NCBI RefSeq assembly: GCF_902764455.1
Contig: NZ_CACWVY010000014.1
Coordinates: 82,229 to 146,228 of the forward strand
From: an uncultured Methanobrevibacter sp.
GTDB taxonomy: Archaea; Methanobacteriota; Methanobacteria; Methanobacteriales; Methanobacteriaceae
Direction of reading: 5' to 3'
Length of the DNA: 64,000 bases
A model generated the notes under the pieces. That model had not been told where the DNA came from and made no database searches. It saw only the letters and a list, made by a program, of their open reading frames with translations. The translations under genes were made by a program, and so were the position numbers. Numbering within the stretch: the stretch's first letter is position 1; each line of letters begins with the position of its first letter. Below, piece by piece: positions 41,866 through 50,237 of this stretch.

Positions 41866-42239
41866 AAAAAATCACCAATATAATTCCCTTGTTCTTTTAA
41901 TTTCTTTTTTAGTTCAAAATTTTCTTTTTCAAACTTGTGAATATATTCGCTTACTTCATCTGGATTTAAACATAAGGCACTTATTTCTTTTTCAATTTCA
42001 GATATATCTAGCATTCCTCTACATGCTAATTGTTGTAATTTAATTGTTAAGAAACGGTTTTCCATCCTCAAATGTCTGTTCACAGCTTTTAATTCAATAC
42101 AACGTTCTATATCTCTAGCGGTTCTGTATGCTTCTCTTTCAAGAACAGATAATCTGAAGCATATTTCTTCCATGGTATATTCCCTGTCAGTATATTTGTT
42201 TTTGATTTTTCCATCTTCAAAATAATATTCATCTCTCAT
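41862..42239 (-). CDS. Hypothetical helical protein
   Basis: 125 residues: MRDEYYFEDGKIKNKYTDREYTMEEICFRLSVLEREA then coiled-coil stretches (LKAVNRHLRMENRFLTIKL; FEKENFELKKKLKEQ). Layout as in the MTEK proteins. Coupled on both sides. Confidence 0.5.
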   Translation of the reverse strand: MRDEYYFEDGKIKNKYTDREYTMEEICFRLSVLEREAYRTARDIERCIELKAVNRHLRMENRFLTIKLQQLACRGMLDISEIEKEISALCLNPDEVSEYIHKFEKENFELKKKLKEQGNYIGDFL

Positions 42240-42712
42240 TCTTGGGCCTCCTCTGCTATTCTTTCATAAAAATCAACAATCAAATGTTCTTGACCCACAT
42301 CATGCAATAACTCTTCCAGAACATTTATCTTTTCTTCAAACAGGTCACCTAAAACAAGGTTGTCCTGTTGGTGTTTTAATCTGAAGTTTTTCTCTAATAA
42401 TGTGAGGATTGCATTGCAGAATAAGTCTTCAATGTCTTGGCTTTGTTGCCATAAGTCATTCATGAAGTCTGCTAATTCTTCAGCATCTTCTACCATTTCA
42501 ATCTCCCAATCTGGAAATTTGTCTAATTCATCAACAAATAATACTTTAACATCGTTGCCATCTTCCCATTTTGCTTTGAATCTTTTAGTATCATATTTTT
42601 TTGCTAAATGGTTTAATTCGTAATCTTCACATTCATTAGGGTCATCACTGCAAGATAAAACTGTATTGTAATAACAATACTTGCATTTCTCAGCTCTTTC
42701 AATCCTTTTCAT
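42236..42712 (-). CDS. Hypothetical acidic protein with N-terminal Cys motif
   Basis: 158 residues: AEKCKYCYYNTVLSCSDDPNECEDY (five Cys) then a long acidic helical body. Not recognised. Confidence 0.45.
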   Translation of the reverse strand: MKRIERAEKCKYCYYNTVLSCSDDPNECEDYELNHLAKKYDTKRFKAKWEDGNDVKVLFVDELDKFPDWEIEMVEDAEELADFMNDLWQQSQDIEDLFCNAILTLLEKNFRLKHQQDNLVLGDLFEEKINVLEELLHDVGQEHLIVDFYERIAEEAQE

Positions 42713-42863
42713 TATGGACTCCTCCTTTTGATAATTCTAGTTCTTTTTGTAATCTGTTTCTTTCACCGATTAAACTAATGATTGTTTGCATGAAGAGGAC
42801 GTCTTCATTTTCAAATTCTAGGACAAAGCGGTTTTTATCTTTAACTCCATAGATTCCAATCAT
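42699..42863 (-). CDS. Small coiled-coil protein
   Basis: 54 residues: MIGIYGVKDKNRFVLEFENED, IISLIGERNRLQKELELSK. ATG 42863 overlaps the upstream stop by 4 bp; the end overlaps the next start by 14 bp. Confidence 0.5.
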   Translation of the reverse strand: MIGIYGVKDKNRFVLEFENEDVLFMQTIISLIGERNRLQKELELSKGGVHNEKD

Positions 42864-43438
42864 CGTTCTACTCCTTGTCTGAAATCTTTTTTACTAAACC
42901 TGTAATGTGCATGTTGGAATAATGAGTTACTTATCCAATCTGATTTTAATGTGGGCATGTAATATCCGAATTTATCGCAGAAATCCATTATTAATCGTGG
43001 AGGGATTGGATGTTCATATTTACCTCTTACTTTAACAACATCTTGATCTACATCAAATTCTATCATGTCTGCATGACCTTCAAAGAATTCATGGATTTTT
43101 TCTTCATATCTTTTAATGTCTTTTTCATATCTTTCTTTAGTAGCATATAATTGGTAATGCCAGTTTTCATATTTGGTGGAGTCTTCATTGGATGATAATA
43201 TTTCAAACTCTTTTAAAAGTTTATCCACATCAACACCTAAATCAGCTGCCATTATTTTTTTATCAAGTTCATCAGGTATTTTTAAAATGGTTACTCTGAC
43301 ATAAGCATGCATTAATTGATTAGCTATTTCAACGGCATAATAATCATCTGGTTCCCCGTCATTTGCTAATCTGCCAAGATACATACTGTAAAGAAATCCT
43401 ATGAAACTTTTATCATCTGTTACTTCACTTAATTTCAA
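42860..43438 (-). CDS. Hypothetical protein
   Basis: 192 residues, helical first half (FLYSMYLGRLANDGEPDDYYAVEIANQLMHAYVRV), C-terminal strand section with FDVDQDVVKVRGKYEHPIPP. Not recognised. Confidence 0.5.
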   Translation of the reverse strand: MKLSEVTDDKSFIGFLYSMYLGRLANDGEPDDYYAVEIANQLMHAYVRVTILKIPDELDKKIMAADLGVDVDKLLKEFEILSSNEDSTKYENWHYQLYATKERYEKDIKRYEEKIHEFFEGHADMIEFDVDQDVVKVRGKYEHPIPPRLIMDFCDKFGYYMPTLKSDWISNSLFQHAHYRFSKKDFRQGVER

Positions 43439-43734
43439 TGTAAACCCTCCCTTGTTTCCATTTGGTTGATATTGTCAAATATACTGCATGCTAATGACTG
43501 AGTGGCTATTGACATATCATCGAAACCTATTTTAATGAAGTAACTGACAACTCTACCAATTATTTGTTTGACTTCAAGTTCATCTTTTTTAGATAAATAA
43601 GAATAATATTTTAATTTGCCATTGTATTTGTAGGATTGACAATCTAAACTTTCATTTCCAGTTTCAACATAATGAAAACCATCCTCACAGATGTCATTTA
43701 ATCCTTTAAAATTTTTACAAAAATCACAAGACAT
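43435..43734 (-). CDS. Hypothetical protein with N-terminal Cys pair
   Basis: 99 residues: MSCDFCKNFKGLNDICEDGFHYVETGNESLDCQSY (four Cys) then helical. The CxxC-type head recurs in several proteins here. Function unknown. Confidence 0.45.
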   Translation of the reverse strand: MSCDFCKNFKGLNDICEDGFHYVETGNESLDCQSYKYNGKLKYYSYLSKKDELEVKQIIGRVVSYFIKIGFDDMSIATQSLACSIFDNINQMETREGLH

Positions 43735-43748
43735 TTAATCATCTCCTA

Positions 43749-43913
43749 TCATAATTTACCTTCAATTATTCGTAATGCTGCTTTTGCAATTAACCTGTTG
43801 ATCTGTTTATTACCTGTATGGATTTCAATTACCACTTTGTGGAGTAGGTTGTCATAGATATCTACTCCAGAATGGTATTTTGAATCATGTATTGTGAATC
43901 TTTTCCATGTCAT
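43749..43913 (-). CDS. Small basic protein
   Basis: 54 residues: MTWKRFTIHDSKYHSGVDIYDN, VVIEIHTGNKQINRLIAKAALRII. Overlaps the upstream stop by 4 bp. Not recognised. Confidence 0.5.
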   Translation of the reverse strand: MTWKRFTIHDSKYHSGVDIYDNLLHKVVIEIHTGNKQINRLIAKAALRIIEGKL

Positions 43914-44161
43914 ATTTCCTCTTCTAATTCTTCATCTGTTTCAGAGAATTCGTCATTGTATTCTATTTTGTTTATTATTCTGACTTTCCCGTCAGGTTCG
44001 ACTAATTCAAATCCGAAAGGTATGGCCATTATATCAGGGAATTCTTTTGTGATTGCATTGCCTAATCTTTCAGTTATGTTATCAATGTTTTTTGATAGTT
44101 GAATTCCGTCGGGGTCTTGTAATCTGATTACAACTCCGTATAATACATCATAATTGCTCAT
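43910..44161 (-). CDS. Hypothetical beta-rich protein
   Basis: 83 residues from ATG 44161 (GGTGATTAAA before it). YDVLYGVVIRLQDPDG, FGFELVEPDGKVRIINKIEY: a small strand-rich fold. Not recognised. Confidence 0.45.
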   Translation of the reverse strand: MSNYDVLYGVVIRLQDPDGIQLSKNIDNITERLGNAITKEFPDIMAIPFGFELVEPDGKVRIINKIEYNDEFSETDEELEEEI

Positions 44162-44162
44162 T

Positions 44163-44492
44163 TTAATCACCTGGTAAACTATATGGATGTTCATTATGTC
44201 TTAATATAAACTCAGTACGTTCATTATCAGTAAGATGGTTTTTATGAATATATTCATGATGAACTTTTAAATTAAATTCTTTACATAATAAATCAATTAC
44301 TTCTTGATTGACTTCACCTGAGAATTGTAATCTAACTTCTTTATTGGTTTTATCTCTCCAGTTTAATCCTACTATAAAATTTGCCATATCTTCGTGTTCA
44401 TCTTCCCATTTATCTAATGCCTCATTAAATTCATGTACATTCTTATAATATTCTTTTCTTGCTTTCATTATCTCAATTAAATAATCAGTCAT
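44163..44492 (-). CDS. Hypothetical protein
   Basis: 109 residues, helical head, then NFIVGLNWRDKTNKEVRLQFSGEVNQEVIDLLCKEFNLKVHHEYI, alternating strand/helix. Not recognised. Confidence 0.45.
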   Translation of the reverse strand: MTDYLIEIMKARKEYYKNVHEFNEALDKWEDEHEDMANFIVGLNWRDKTNKEVRLQFSGEVNQEVIDLLCKEFNLKVHHEYIHKNHLTDNERTEFILRHNEHPYSLPGD

Positions 44493-44668
44493 AATTTTGC
44501 CTCTTTAAATATGCTTCCAATTGGAGCGTAACATTCTACATAAGCTGGGAGAGTGTCTTCTATGAATTCTCCCCAGTTTGTGCATTCCATGTTTTTTTTA
44601 TCATACCAGTCACAGTCTCGGTGTTTTTTATCATTTCTGATGTGCAGATTATCAGCATCAATTTTCAT
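44489..44668 (-). CDS. Small Cys-containing protein
   Basis: 59 residues: RNDKKHRDCDWYDKKNMECTNWGEF, YVECYAPIG. ATG 44668 overlaps the thymidylate synthase stop and its end overlaps the next gene. Possible metal site of 'CDWYD..ECTNW' type shared with other phage small proteins. Confidence 0.5.
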   Translation of the reverse strand: MKIDADNLHIRNDKKHRDCDWYDKKNMECTNWGEFIEDTLPAYVECYAPIGSIFKEAKL

Positions 44669-45390
44669 AATCCCACCACTTTTTTAGCTGCACTCATATC
44701 TGTCTCATAAATGTGTAAACTACTACAATTGTAATAAATTCCTTTAAAAATTAAGTTTGGATAATTTTTTCTTAACTTATCAACTAAATATAATCCAATA
44801 TGATTAATGAATAACATATTTGACGGCCATGCACCATAACAATCATTACTGCGAAATATAATTGTTAATGTTAATTCATTATCTCTTATCAATGCTTGAA
44901 TCCAATTTAAACATGGAATATGTTCTTCAACACAGTCAAAACCAACATTATATAATGTTGCTACTGCCCTATTACTTCCATGGTTTTCTTCTAATCTTTC
45001 AATCATTGTTTGTAATTGATTATATTCTCCAATTTCCCCAGTAACTTTATCTACAGTAACATAATCCATTAATCTTTGAGGATATGTGTAGATAAAGCTT
45101 GATTCATTTTCCACATTTATTCCACTTATCATTGCAGGATCATTAAGTGAGGCTACATAATCATATAATGCTTCACCTTTCATAGGATAATCTTTTATAT
45201 CATATGCTCCTTTTTTCACTCCTTTTAAGAATTCTTCTGGAGGAAGATATATTGGAGTTTGCACGAATTGATTTGGTATGAATTCATGTACTCCAATTAT
45301 TTCACGAATTGGACTGTCATCTTTTTTATGGTCATGACCATGGGTAATGACTTCTTTTAATAGTTTTTTCCAGATTGTTTCTAAACTCAT
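44665..45390 (-). CDS. thyA: Thymidylate synthase (ThyA family)
   Basis: 241 residues, the short archaeal form. Active-site Cys160 in HIPCLNWIQALI, the phosphate-binding Arg180-Ser181 in IIFRSNDCYGAWPSNM, and HIYE near the end correspond to the ThyA core. Asn191 occupies the position that selects dUMP over dCMP, so thymidylate synthase is favoured over dCMP hydroxymethylase. Supplies dTTP for an AT-rich viral genome. Confidence 0.75.
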   Translation of the reverse strand: MSLETIWKKLLKEVITHGHDHKKDDSPIREIIGVHEFIPNQFVQTPIYLPPEEFLKGVKKGAYDIKDYPMKGEALYDYVASLNDPAMISGINVENESSFIYTYPQRLMDYVTVDKVTGEIGEYNQLQTMIERLEENHGSNRAVATLYNVGFDCVEEHIPCLNWIQALIRDNELTLTIIFRSNDCYGAWPSNMLFINHIGLYLVDKLRKNYPNLIFKGIYYNCSSLHIYETDMSAAKKVVGL

Positions 45391-45572
45391 TTCATCATCT
45401 CTTTTTCAGTTAATAATCGACCAACATGTAAACCAAGGATTAAAAACATAAGCCACATTGATACTGATGTGAAACCATTACGTGTAATTGGCCAATCAAT
45501 AGTATAAGATAATATTATGCTGATTAACCAACATACAAGGATTCCAAAGTATACTTTGTAATAATCATTCAT
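45387..45572 (-). CDS. Small membrane protein
   Basis: 61 residues with two membrane segments (YFGILVCWLISIILSYTI and VSMWLMFLILGLHVGRLL) and short charged ends. Coupled by 4-bp overlap to thyA. Function unknown. Confidence 0.5.
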   Translation of the reverse strand: MNDYYKVYFGILVCWLISIILSYTIDWPITRNGFTSVSMWLMFLILGLHVGRLLTEKEMMK

Positions 45573-45934
45573 GAAGACCCCTCAAAATATCTGTGTTCAT
45601 TTTTAGATGGAATCCTATTGACTCCTAACTTTTTACAAATATTATCAACTTGGTTTTGTTTCCATCCAATAAAAATTAATTTATCTCTAACTTTCTGTGC
45701 ATCTTCCAAACTATAGTATCTGCCAAAATAATAAGTTTTTGATTGGAATTTCTTTTTAATATAAAACGTATCCCCTTTTTTCTCAATATATTTTCTTTGT
45801 TCAGATTTCACAGGAGTGGATGGGTAATTAGATTGTAATAATGTTTTGAGATTAGTGTTATGTTTTTTTAAACATTCATCTAATCCCATTCCATTTCGTA
45901 AGTCAATTGTAATCGCTTCGGGAATAATAGTCAT
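45569..45934 (-). CDS. AP2-like DNA-binding protein
   Basis: About 121 residues from ATG 45934. RKYIEKKGDTFYIKKKFQSKTYYFGRYYSLEDAQKVRDKLIF is the AP2-like strand hairpin plus helix found in phage regulators and integrase N-termini. A helical N-terminal part resembles an HTH (GLDECLKKHNTNLKTLL). A probable regulator; a second one lies at 47030-47449. Confidence 0.55.
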   Translation of the reverse strand: MTIIPEAITIDLRNGMGLDECLKKHNTNLKTLLQSNYPSTPVKSEQRKYIEKKGDTFYIKKKFQSKTYYFGRYYSLEDAQKVRDKLIFIGWKQNQVDNICKKLGVNRIPSKNEHRYFEGSS

Positions 45935-46383
45935 GGTTCCATCTCCCAACTTTCACAAATAAATGTTTCATCCACAAATTCACGATTATAATTACAGAAA
46001 ATCCTTTTTTCTCCATTTGTTTTGAAGCGTGTTTCTGTGTTGTCACAACTTTCACAGCATGGAACTCTTCCTTTTAAACCTTCCAATTCATTAAAATATT
46101 TAGTAATATGAACTGGATAATAGTAACAATCCTTATGTTTTTCGCAGAATTCAAAAGCCAAATCCTCATTTGTTACAAATGCAACATGCTCATCAAACCT
46201 GTCAGGAAATGTTCTTTTAATTTCGTAAGTAATCTGATTACCTGCAAGTATTAATCTGTTTAATATTCCGCAGATTTCATTTGCATCATCCTGAGCTGGA
46301 GTATAATATGATCTTCCAGTTTCTTTATTTACAAGAATGTAATGATGATTATTTTCCAGTTCAACATAGAATGGTCCATTCAT
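45931..46383 (-). CDS. Hypothetical protein with AP2-like start and C-terminal Cys cluster
   Basis: 150 residues. YVELENNHHYILVNKETGRSYYTPAQDDANEICGILNRL resembles the AP2-type hairpin-helix; the C-terminus has CCESCDNTETRFKTNGEKRIFCNYNREFVDETFICESW (six Cys). Coupled on both sides. Function unknown. Confidence 0.45.
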   Translation of the reverse strand: MNGPFYVELENNHHYILVNKETGRSYYTPAQDDANEICGILNRLILAGNQITYEIKRTFPDRFDEHVAFVTNEDLAFEFCEKHKDCYYYPVHITKYFNELEGLKGRVPCCESCDNTETRFKTNGEKRIFCNYNREFVDETFICESWEMEP

Positions 46384-46712
46384 TATTCCACCTCTGTTTC
46401 ATCTGTTGTTTTACCAGATATGTTTTCAAATAATGTTAATTTATCAGGTGTTTTCATTCCTGCAAAACCATATTTATCCAGATGGTCTTTTGCCATTTTG
46501 TCTGCTCCTTTCCAATCCCATTCTCCTTTTTTAACAAAGTCAATATTATGTACATAACTTAAATGTGCTAAAAATTGGAATGGCCTAAGTATTAAATCCT
46601 CACAATGATTCTCCATACATTTAACATGTTTTCTATGTTTTAAACAAGTCATATCACAAGTTTTTCTATTGTTTACTTCACTGAAAACACAGTCAACACA
46701 CCTATAAGTCAT
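46383..46712 (-). CDS. Hyp. Cys-rich protein
   Basis: 109 residues: CVDCVFSEVNNRKTCDMTCLKHRKHVKCMENHC, seven Cys and His in the first 40 residues, a probable zinc-binding head, then a helical part with KKGEWDWKGADKMAKDHLDKYG. Function unknown. Confidence 0.45.
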   Translation of the reverse strand: MTYRCVDCVFSEVNNRKTCDMTCLKHRKHVKCMENHCEDLILRPFQFLAHLSYVHNIDFVKKGEWDWKGADKMAKDHLDKYGFAGMKTPDKLTLFENISGKTTDETEVE

Positions 46713-47010
46713 TTAATTCACCACCAGTTTTCTCTTTCAAATGAGGAAGCATATTATAAACTTCCTCACCCAATGGAGTTAATAAATATAATCTACCTTT
46801 TTTTGCGGATTCATTAATACAAACTACAATCTCATGTTCTTTTAATTCCCTTAAAGTTTTACTAATATGATTAGGTCGTATATTACATTTTTCTGCAAGA
46901 ACTTTTGGAGTTAATATTTCATTTTCATGAAGAATAATCACTGCTCTTTCACGATAACTTGAAGTCAATACATATGCCGCTAGAGTTAATAATGCATTGT
47001 CAATACTCAT
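46702..47010 (-). CDS. Winged-helix transcriptional regulator (MarR/ArsR-like)
   Basis: About 102 residues from ATG 47010. Helix-turn-helix NEILTPKVLAEKCNIRPNHISKTLRELKEHEIVVCI followed by a wing (SAKKGRLYLLTPLGEEVYNML). Typical archaeal single wHTH regulator. Lies between two AP2-like genes, suggesting a regulatory cluster. Confidence 0.7.
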   Translation of the reverse strand: MSIDNALLTLAAYVLTSSYRERAVIILHENEILTPKVLAEKCNIRPNHISKTLRELKEHEIVVCINESAKKGRLYLLTPLGEEVYNMLPHLKEKTGGELNDL

Positions 47011-47029
47011 CTTTTTCACTTCCAGATTT

Positions 47030-47449
47030 TTAGCATTCAATTTCAATTGGTTGTCCTAACCAAGTATAATCTAAATCATCAAATTCAACAATCTTATTAA
47101 AATCCCAGTCACAAGCCATACAAATATCCCTTTCATGTTTCGCATCTTCATAATCCTTAAAAAAACCAAAATAGTTCTTTTTACCATTAATTATTTTCAT
47201 AACATGATAATAACCATTCTCAAAGATAATATACCTATTTGCTTTAAAACAAGGATTCACCATCCAATGTTTACCCATATAATATGCCCTATACAATCGA
47301 GCCTCTTCAAGAGTAGGGAAACTTCCCCAGTATAATAATACTCCTCCAACTCTTTTTCTTATTTCAAACCAACCATTCCTGCGTTGGTAAATATACCGAG
47401 GTATTTTTTCAAAAGTTTTAGTTTCTGTCTGATAAATAATCTTCACCAT
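47030..47449 (-). CDS. Protein with two AP2-like DNA-binding units
   Basis: 139 residues with two copies of the strand-hairpin/helix unit: PRYIYQRRNGWFEIRKRVGG...YWGSFPTLEEARLYRAYYMG and NRYIIFENGYYHVMKIINGKKNYFGFFKDYEDAKHERDICM. Likely sequence-specific DNA binding as regulator or recombination helper. Confidence 0.6.
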   Translation of the reverse strand: MVKIIYQTETKTFEKIPRYIYQRRNGWFEIRKRVGGVLLYWGSFPTLEEARLYRAYYMGKHWMVNPCFKANRYIIFENGYYHVMKIINGKKNYFGFFKDYEDAKHERDICMACDWDFNKIVEFDDLDYTWLGQPIEIEC

Positions 47450-47580
47450 TCTGACCCCTCACATGTTATTGAATAAATTGGCAGTATTTCACCATCAGAA
47501 TCTCTGAGTTGTTTTCGGCTTGGTTTTGGTAATAATTCAGGCATTGCTTCTGCGACATTAAAATAGAATCTTTTATTCAT
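47443..47580 (-). CDS. Small hypothetical protein
   Basis: 45 residues: MNKRFYFNVAEAMPELLPKPSRKQLRDSD... Strong GGGGG-type RBS before ATG 47580; end overlaps the next gene. Not recognised. Confidence 0.5.
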   Translation of the reverse strand: MNKRFYFNVAEAMPELLPKPSRKQLRDSDGEILPIYSITCEGSEW

Positions 47581-47591
47581 CCCCCATCACC

Positions 47592-47678
47592 TTATCTTTC
47601 CTTAATGTATCCTATAATATAAACAAATATTAGGATTATAAATAATCCCAAATAGATTGGTAACCATTTACCAGTCAT
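47592..47678 (-). CDS. Single-span membrane peptide
   Basis: 28 residues, MTGKWLPIYLGLFIILIFVYII with a KER end; one membrane helix. Good spacing between neighbours. Function unknown. Confidence 0.45.
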   Translation of the reverse strand: MTGKWLPIYLGLFIILIFVYIIGYIKER

Positions 47679-47682
47679 TATT

Positions 47683-48030
47683 TTAACACTTCCTTTCTCT
47701 GAAGTGGAATTTCCAAGTGTGTTTAACCTCATCTCCAAAGGTTATGATTTCTGTATGATGAATGCGAATGCATTGTACCATGAAAGTTTTTTCAAAACCT
47801 TCAAGATGATTTTTGAATTCTTCATCAGTGGTTATAGTAAAGTGATCCATTGTTAAAGAATCAACAATATCAATAGGCACACACATTAAACCCCTTTCAT
47901 TAAACCATTCACTTACTTCTGTTCTAAACTTTAACTCTTTACTTAATACATCAGCTCTTGCTTCTAAATATTCTGAATATAAACTCATATTTTCACCTTT
48001 TCCATTTTTTAAATCTAATACGATCCCCAA
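47683..48030 (-). CDS. Hypothetical protein
   Basis: 115 residues; an internal ATG at ~47988 with GGTGAAAAT before it may be the true start (MSLYSEYLEARADVLSKEL). Strand-rich C-terminus with FMVQCIRIHHTEIITFGDEVKHTWKFHF. The long form overlaps the upstream gene by 38 bp. Not recognised. Confidence 0.45.
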   Translation of the reverse strand: MGIVLDLKNGKGENMSLYSEYLEARADVLSKELKFRTEVSEWFNERGLMCVPIDIVDSLTMDHFTITTDEEFKNHLEGFEKTFMVQCIRIHHTEIITFGDEVKHTWKFHFRERKC

Positions 48031-48622
48031 TACTTACAAATTGGATGAAACCAGTTTCACGGTCATTTCTAACTGCTTCAACTAATTTTTCATAAACTTT
48101 TTCTGTGACTGTTAAACTAGTGTTATTAGGACTGTTTTCTTTTAAAGCATCATAAAAACTGGAACTAACACATATACTGTCTGTGAAATCATTGTTTATT
48201 GTTAAATTCAATCTGACAGTTTCCATACTGCAACTTCTTTTAAATTCAACTACCCCCATATCATCATATCTTAAATCATGAAAATCAACCCATGATGCTG
48301 GTTTGTAAGTGTAAATCCATTTTTCTTGGAATCCATCACCATAATTGTTTTCAGTTTTAAGAGATTGTTTTTTAATATAGTCCAATTTACATTCAAAAGT
48401 TTTACAGAATAAATCATGCCATTTACTGGTCCAACTGTTTTCACCCATAATTTCAACTTCTAAATAGAAATTGTAATCATGAAATGCAGGTAATGATTTA
48501 ACCCAAATGTTAATCATTCCAGGTTCACCGTTTTCTGTTTCCCAAAATTTCCTTTCAAATTTTTTGAGATCATCATGCAATAATCTGATTGCATCATTTA
48601 ATTGGATGAAATGATTTACCAT
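47993..48622 (-). CDS. Hypothetical protein
   Basis: 209 residues, mixed strands: EDGEPGMINIWVKSLPAFHDYNFYLEVEIMGENSW-like region, CKTFECKLDY, MGVVEFKRSCSMETVRLNLTINNDF, FIQFVSIGDRIRFKKWKR. Not recognised. Confidence 0.5.
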   Translation of the reverse strand: MVNHFIQLNDAIRLLHDDLKKFERKFWETENGEPGMINIWVKSLPAFHDYNFYLEVEIMGENSWTSKWHDLFCKTFECKLDYIKKQSLKTENNYGDGFQEKWIYTYKPASWVDFHDLRYDDMGVVEFKRSCSMETVRLNLTINNDFTDSICVSSSFYDALKENSPNNTSLTVTEKVYEKLVEAVRNDRETGFIQFVSIGDRIRFKKWKR

Positions 48623-48628
48623 TTATGT

Positions 48629-48751
48629 TCACCTTTTATTGTGCATGAAACAACATCCAATTGCTGCGATTAATTCATCAGAAAGGACGCATAAGTTCTT
48701 CCACCTGTGAATGCAATTTAAACAAGATTTATATTCTTTATTTTTTCTCAT
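48629..48751 (-). CDS. Small Cys-rich peptide
   Basis: 40 residues: MRKNKEYKSCLNCIHRWKNLC..., AAIGCCFMHNKR; five Cys arranged as a small zinc knuckle. Overlaps the next gene. Function unknown. Confidence 0.5.
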   Translation of the reverse strand: MRKNKEYKSCLNCIHRWKNLCVLSDELIAAIGCCFMHNKR

Positions 48752-49088
48752 TGCTTTCACCTGAAGTAATTCTGCAACCAAAATAAATATCATTATCTAA
48801 TTCAAACCATTCATCAGATTTTTTTGCAAGTATATTTTTTATGAAGTTAGGACGCTTGTTTCCTTCATATTTGACTTGTACAAATTGTCCTTCAATCCTA
48901 TAAAAATCACGAATCTCCAATAATTCTAATAACATTGGAATTTTAATAGGATTCAAATCAACAACACATAAACCCCCATCAGCAAGGTCTAATTCCATTA
49001 ATAATTTGAAATTTTTACCTGATGCCCCTCTGGGTTCAAAAAAACCTAATGAACAACTGGTTATTCTAGCATTACAAATGTTACTCAT
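48738..49088 (-). CDS. Hypothetical protein related to the 32664 gene
   Basis: 116 residues. NARITSCSLGFFEPRGASGKNFKLLMELDLADGG and ELDNDIYFG resemble the joined product of the frameshifted plus-strand gene at 32664 (same spacing of the 'K(L)..EL...DG' core and an aromatic strand near the end). Coupled by 8-bp overlap. Function unknown. Confidence 0.5.
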   Translation of the reverse strand: MSNICNARITSCSLGFFEPRGASGKNFKLLMELDLADGGLCVVDLNPIKIPMLLELLEIRDFYRIEGQFVQVKYEGNKRPNFIKNILAKKSDEWFELDNDIYFGCRITSGESNEKK

Positions 49089-49431
49089 TTTTTCTCAACT
49101 CCAATTGTAAAACATACTTTTCAAAACTAATACGATTATCCAATAACTCTAAATCCTTTCTAATCAATGATGTGTTCTGTTTAGCTAATTCATAATCATT
49201 AGTTAAACTGGAATATTTCTCATCAATGTATGCTTGAATCTGTTTTTCAGTAGGAGCTTTGGACAACTCATACTCCTCTTTAACCCTATCCGGATGTAAT
49301 TTAACCTCATTACTCTTGTGAAGCAAATCTAATTTTAAAGACACTTCACTATTAACCGCATCTTTCAATTCCTTAATTTTCTCATTTTTACTCTCTAATA
49401 AATTCTTATAATTCTTAAAATCATATTCCAT
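49081..49431 (-). CDS. Coiled-coil protein
   Basis: 116 residues, almost entirely helical (YKNLLESKNEKIKELKDAVNSEV, EYELSKAPTEKQIQAYIDEKYSSL, LIRKDLELLDNRISFEKYVLQ). Function unknown. Confidence 0.5.
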   Translation of the reverse strand: MEYDFKNYKNLLESKNEKIKELKDAVNSEVSLKLDLLHKSNEVKLHPDRVKEEYELSKAPTEKQIQAYIDEKYSSLTNDYELAKQNTSLIRKDLELLDNRISFEKYVLQLELRKNE

Positions 49432-49432
49432 T

Positions 49433-49936
49433 TTAAATCACTCCCCATAAGTGTAAACTATTCACCATTGCAATAAACAATACTATTATTACAGCACACA
49501 TGAGAATAGTAGAAAGAATATCTTTTAAATGATAGGATTCATCTAATTTCATTACCATAATTTCATGACAAATTTCAACTTTTTCAAACAATGTTTTCTC
49601 CTGGTCTTTTGTAATAACTTCACGATATTCATCAGGGGCATCTTGACCTAACTGAACAACCAATTCCCTTGGAGCATTATCTAAATATTTTTTCGCATCA
49701 CGAGCAAAAACAATGAAACTTTTACAACCCAAACCACCAAAGATAAAGCAAAAATCCTTGTTAATATCTTTTTCAGGTGAAACTAATGTTACCTTTTCAT
49801 CATTAGTAAGAGGATTATATGAGACCACCCCATAAAATCCTGATGAAAATTTCACAAGTTTAAATCCTAATTCATCGCCCATTACTTCAGTTTCTAATAT
49901 TTCATAATCTGCTGCATCATATTCAATCATAGTCAT
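49433..49936 (-). CDS. C-terminally anchored membrane protein
   Basis: 167 residues from ATG 49936 (GGGAG 9 bases upstream). A beta-rich soluble part (LGFKLVKFSSGFYGVVSYNPL, CFIFGGLGCKSFIVFARDAKKYL), then a single C-terminal membrane helix (ILMCAVIIVLFIAMVNSLHLW). Function unknown. Confidence 0.5.
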   Translation of the reverse strand: MTMIEYDAADYEILETEVMGDELGFKLVKFSSGFYGVVSYNPLTNDEKVTLVSPEKDINKDFCFIFGGLGCKSFIVFARDAKKYLDNAPRELVVQLGQDAPDEYREVITKDQEKTLFEKVEICHEIMVMKLDESYHLKDILSTILMCAVIIVLFIAMVNSLHLWGVI

Positions 49937-50237
49937 AAGGATCAACTCCCTTAACATGGTAAACTGGGAAATCTTTTAATTTTTGAAAACCATGTTTTTT
50001 AATTAAAACATTAATTAAATCTTTTAACATATCATCATCAATGGAATATTCCCAGATACTTTTAACTCCGTCAACCGTGTCCACGATTTCATGATTTTTA
50101 CTTGTTTTGTTTATTAAATCAGTTCTGATGTTGTCGCATAGTTCTGTGAATTCTTCCTGTGTACAGAGGGTTTGATGTGATAATAAGATACATCTGTGTT
50201 CGTACTTGTCACCACACCATATACAATAAACAAACAT
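49923..50237 (-). CDS. Hypothetical protein with Cys/His head
   Basis: 104 residues: YCIWCGDKYEHRCILLSHQTLCT is a CxxC...H/C knuckle, then helix/strand alternation. Abuts the helicase gene. Function unknown. Confidence 0.45.
   Translation of the reverse strand: MFVYCIWCGDKYEHRCILLSHQTLCTQEEFTELCDNIRTDLINKTSKNHEIVDTVDGVKSIWEYSIDDDMLKDLINVLIKKHGFQKLKDFPVYHVKGVDPYDYD

Noticed and set aside
44665..45390. dCMP hydroxymethylase (base modification)
   Set aside because: Asn at the base-selecting position favours dUMP, and no glucosyltransferase or other hypermodification gene is present.
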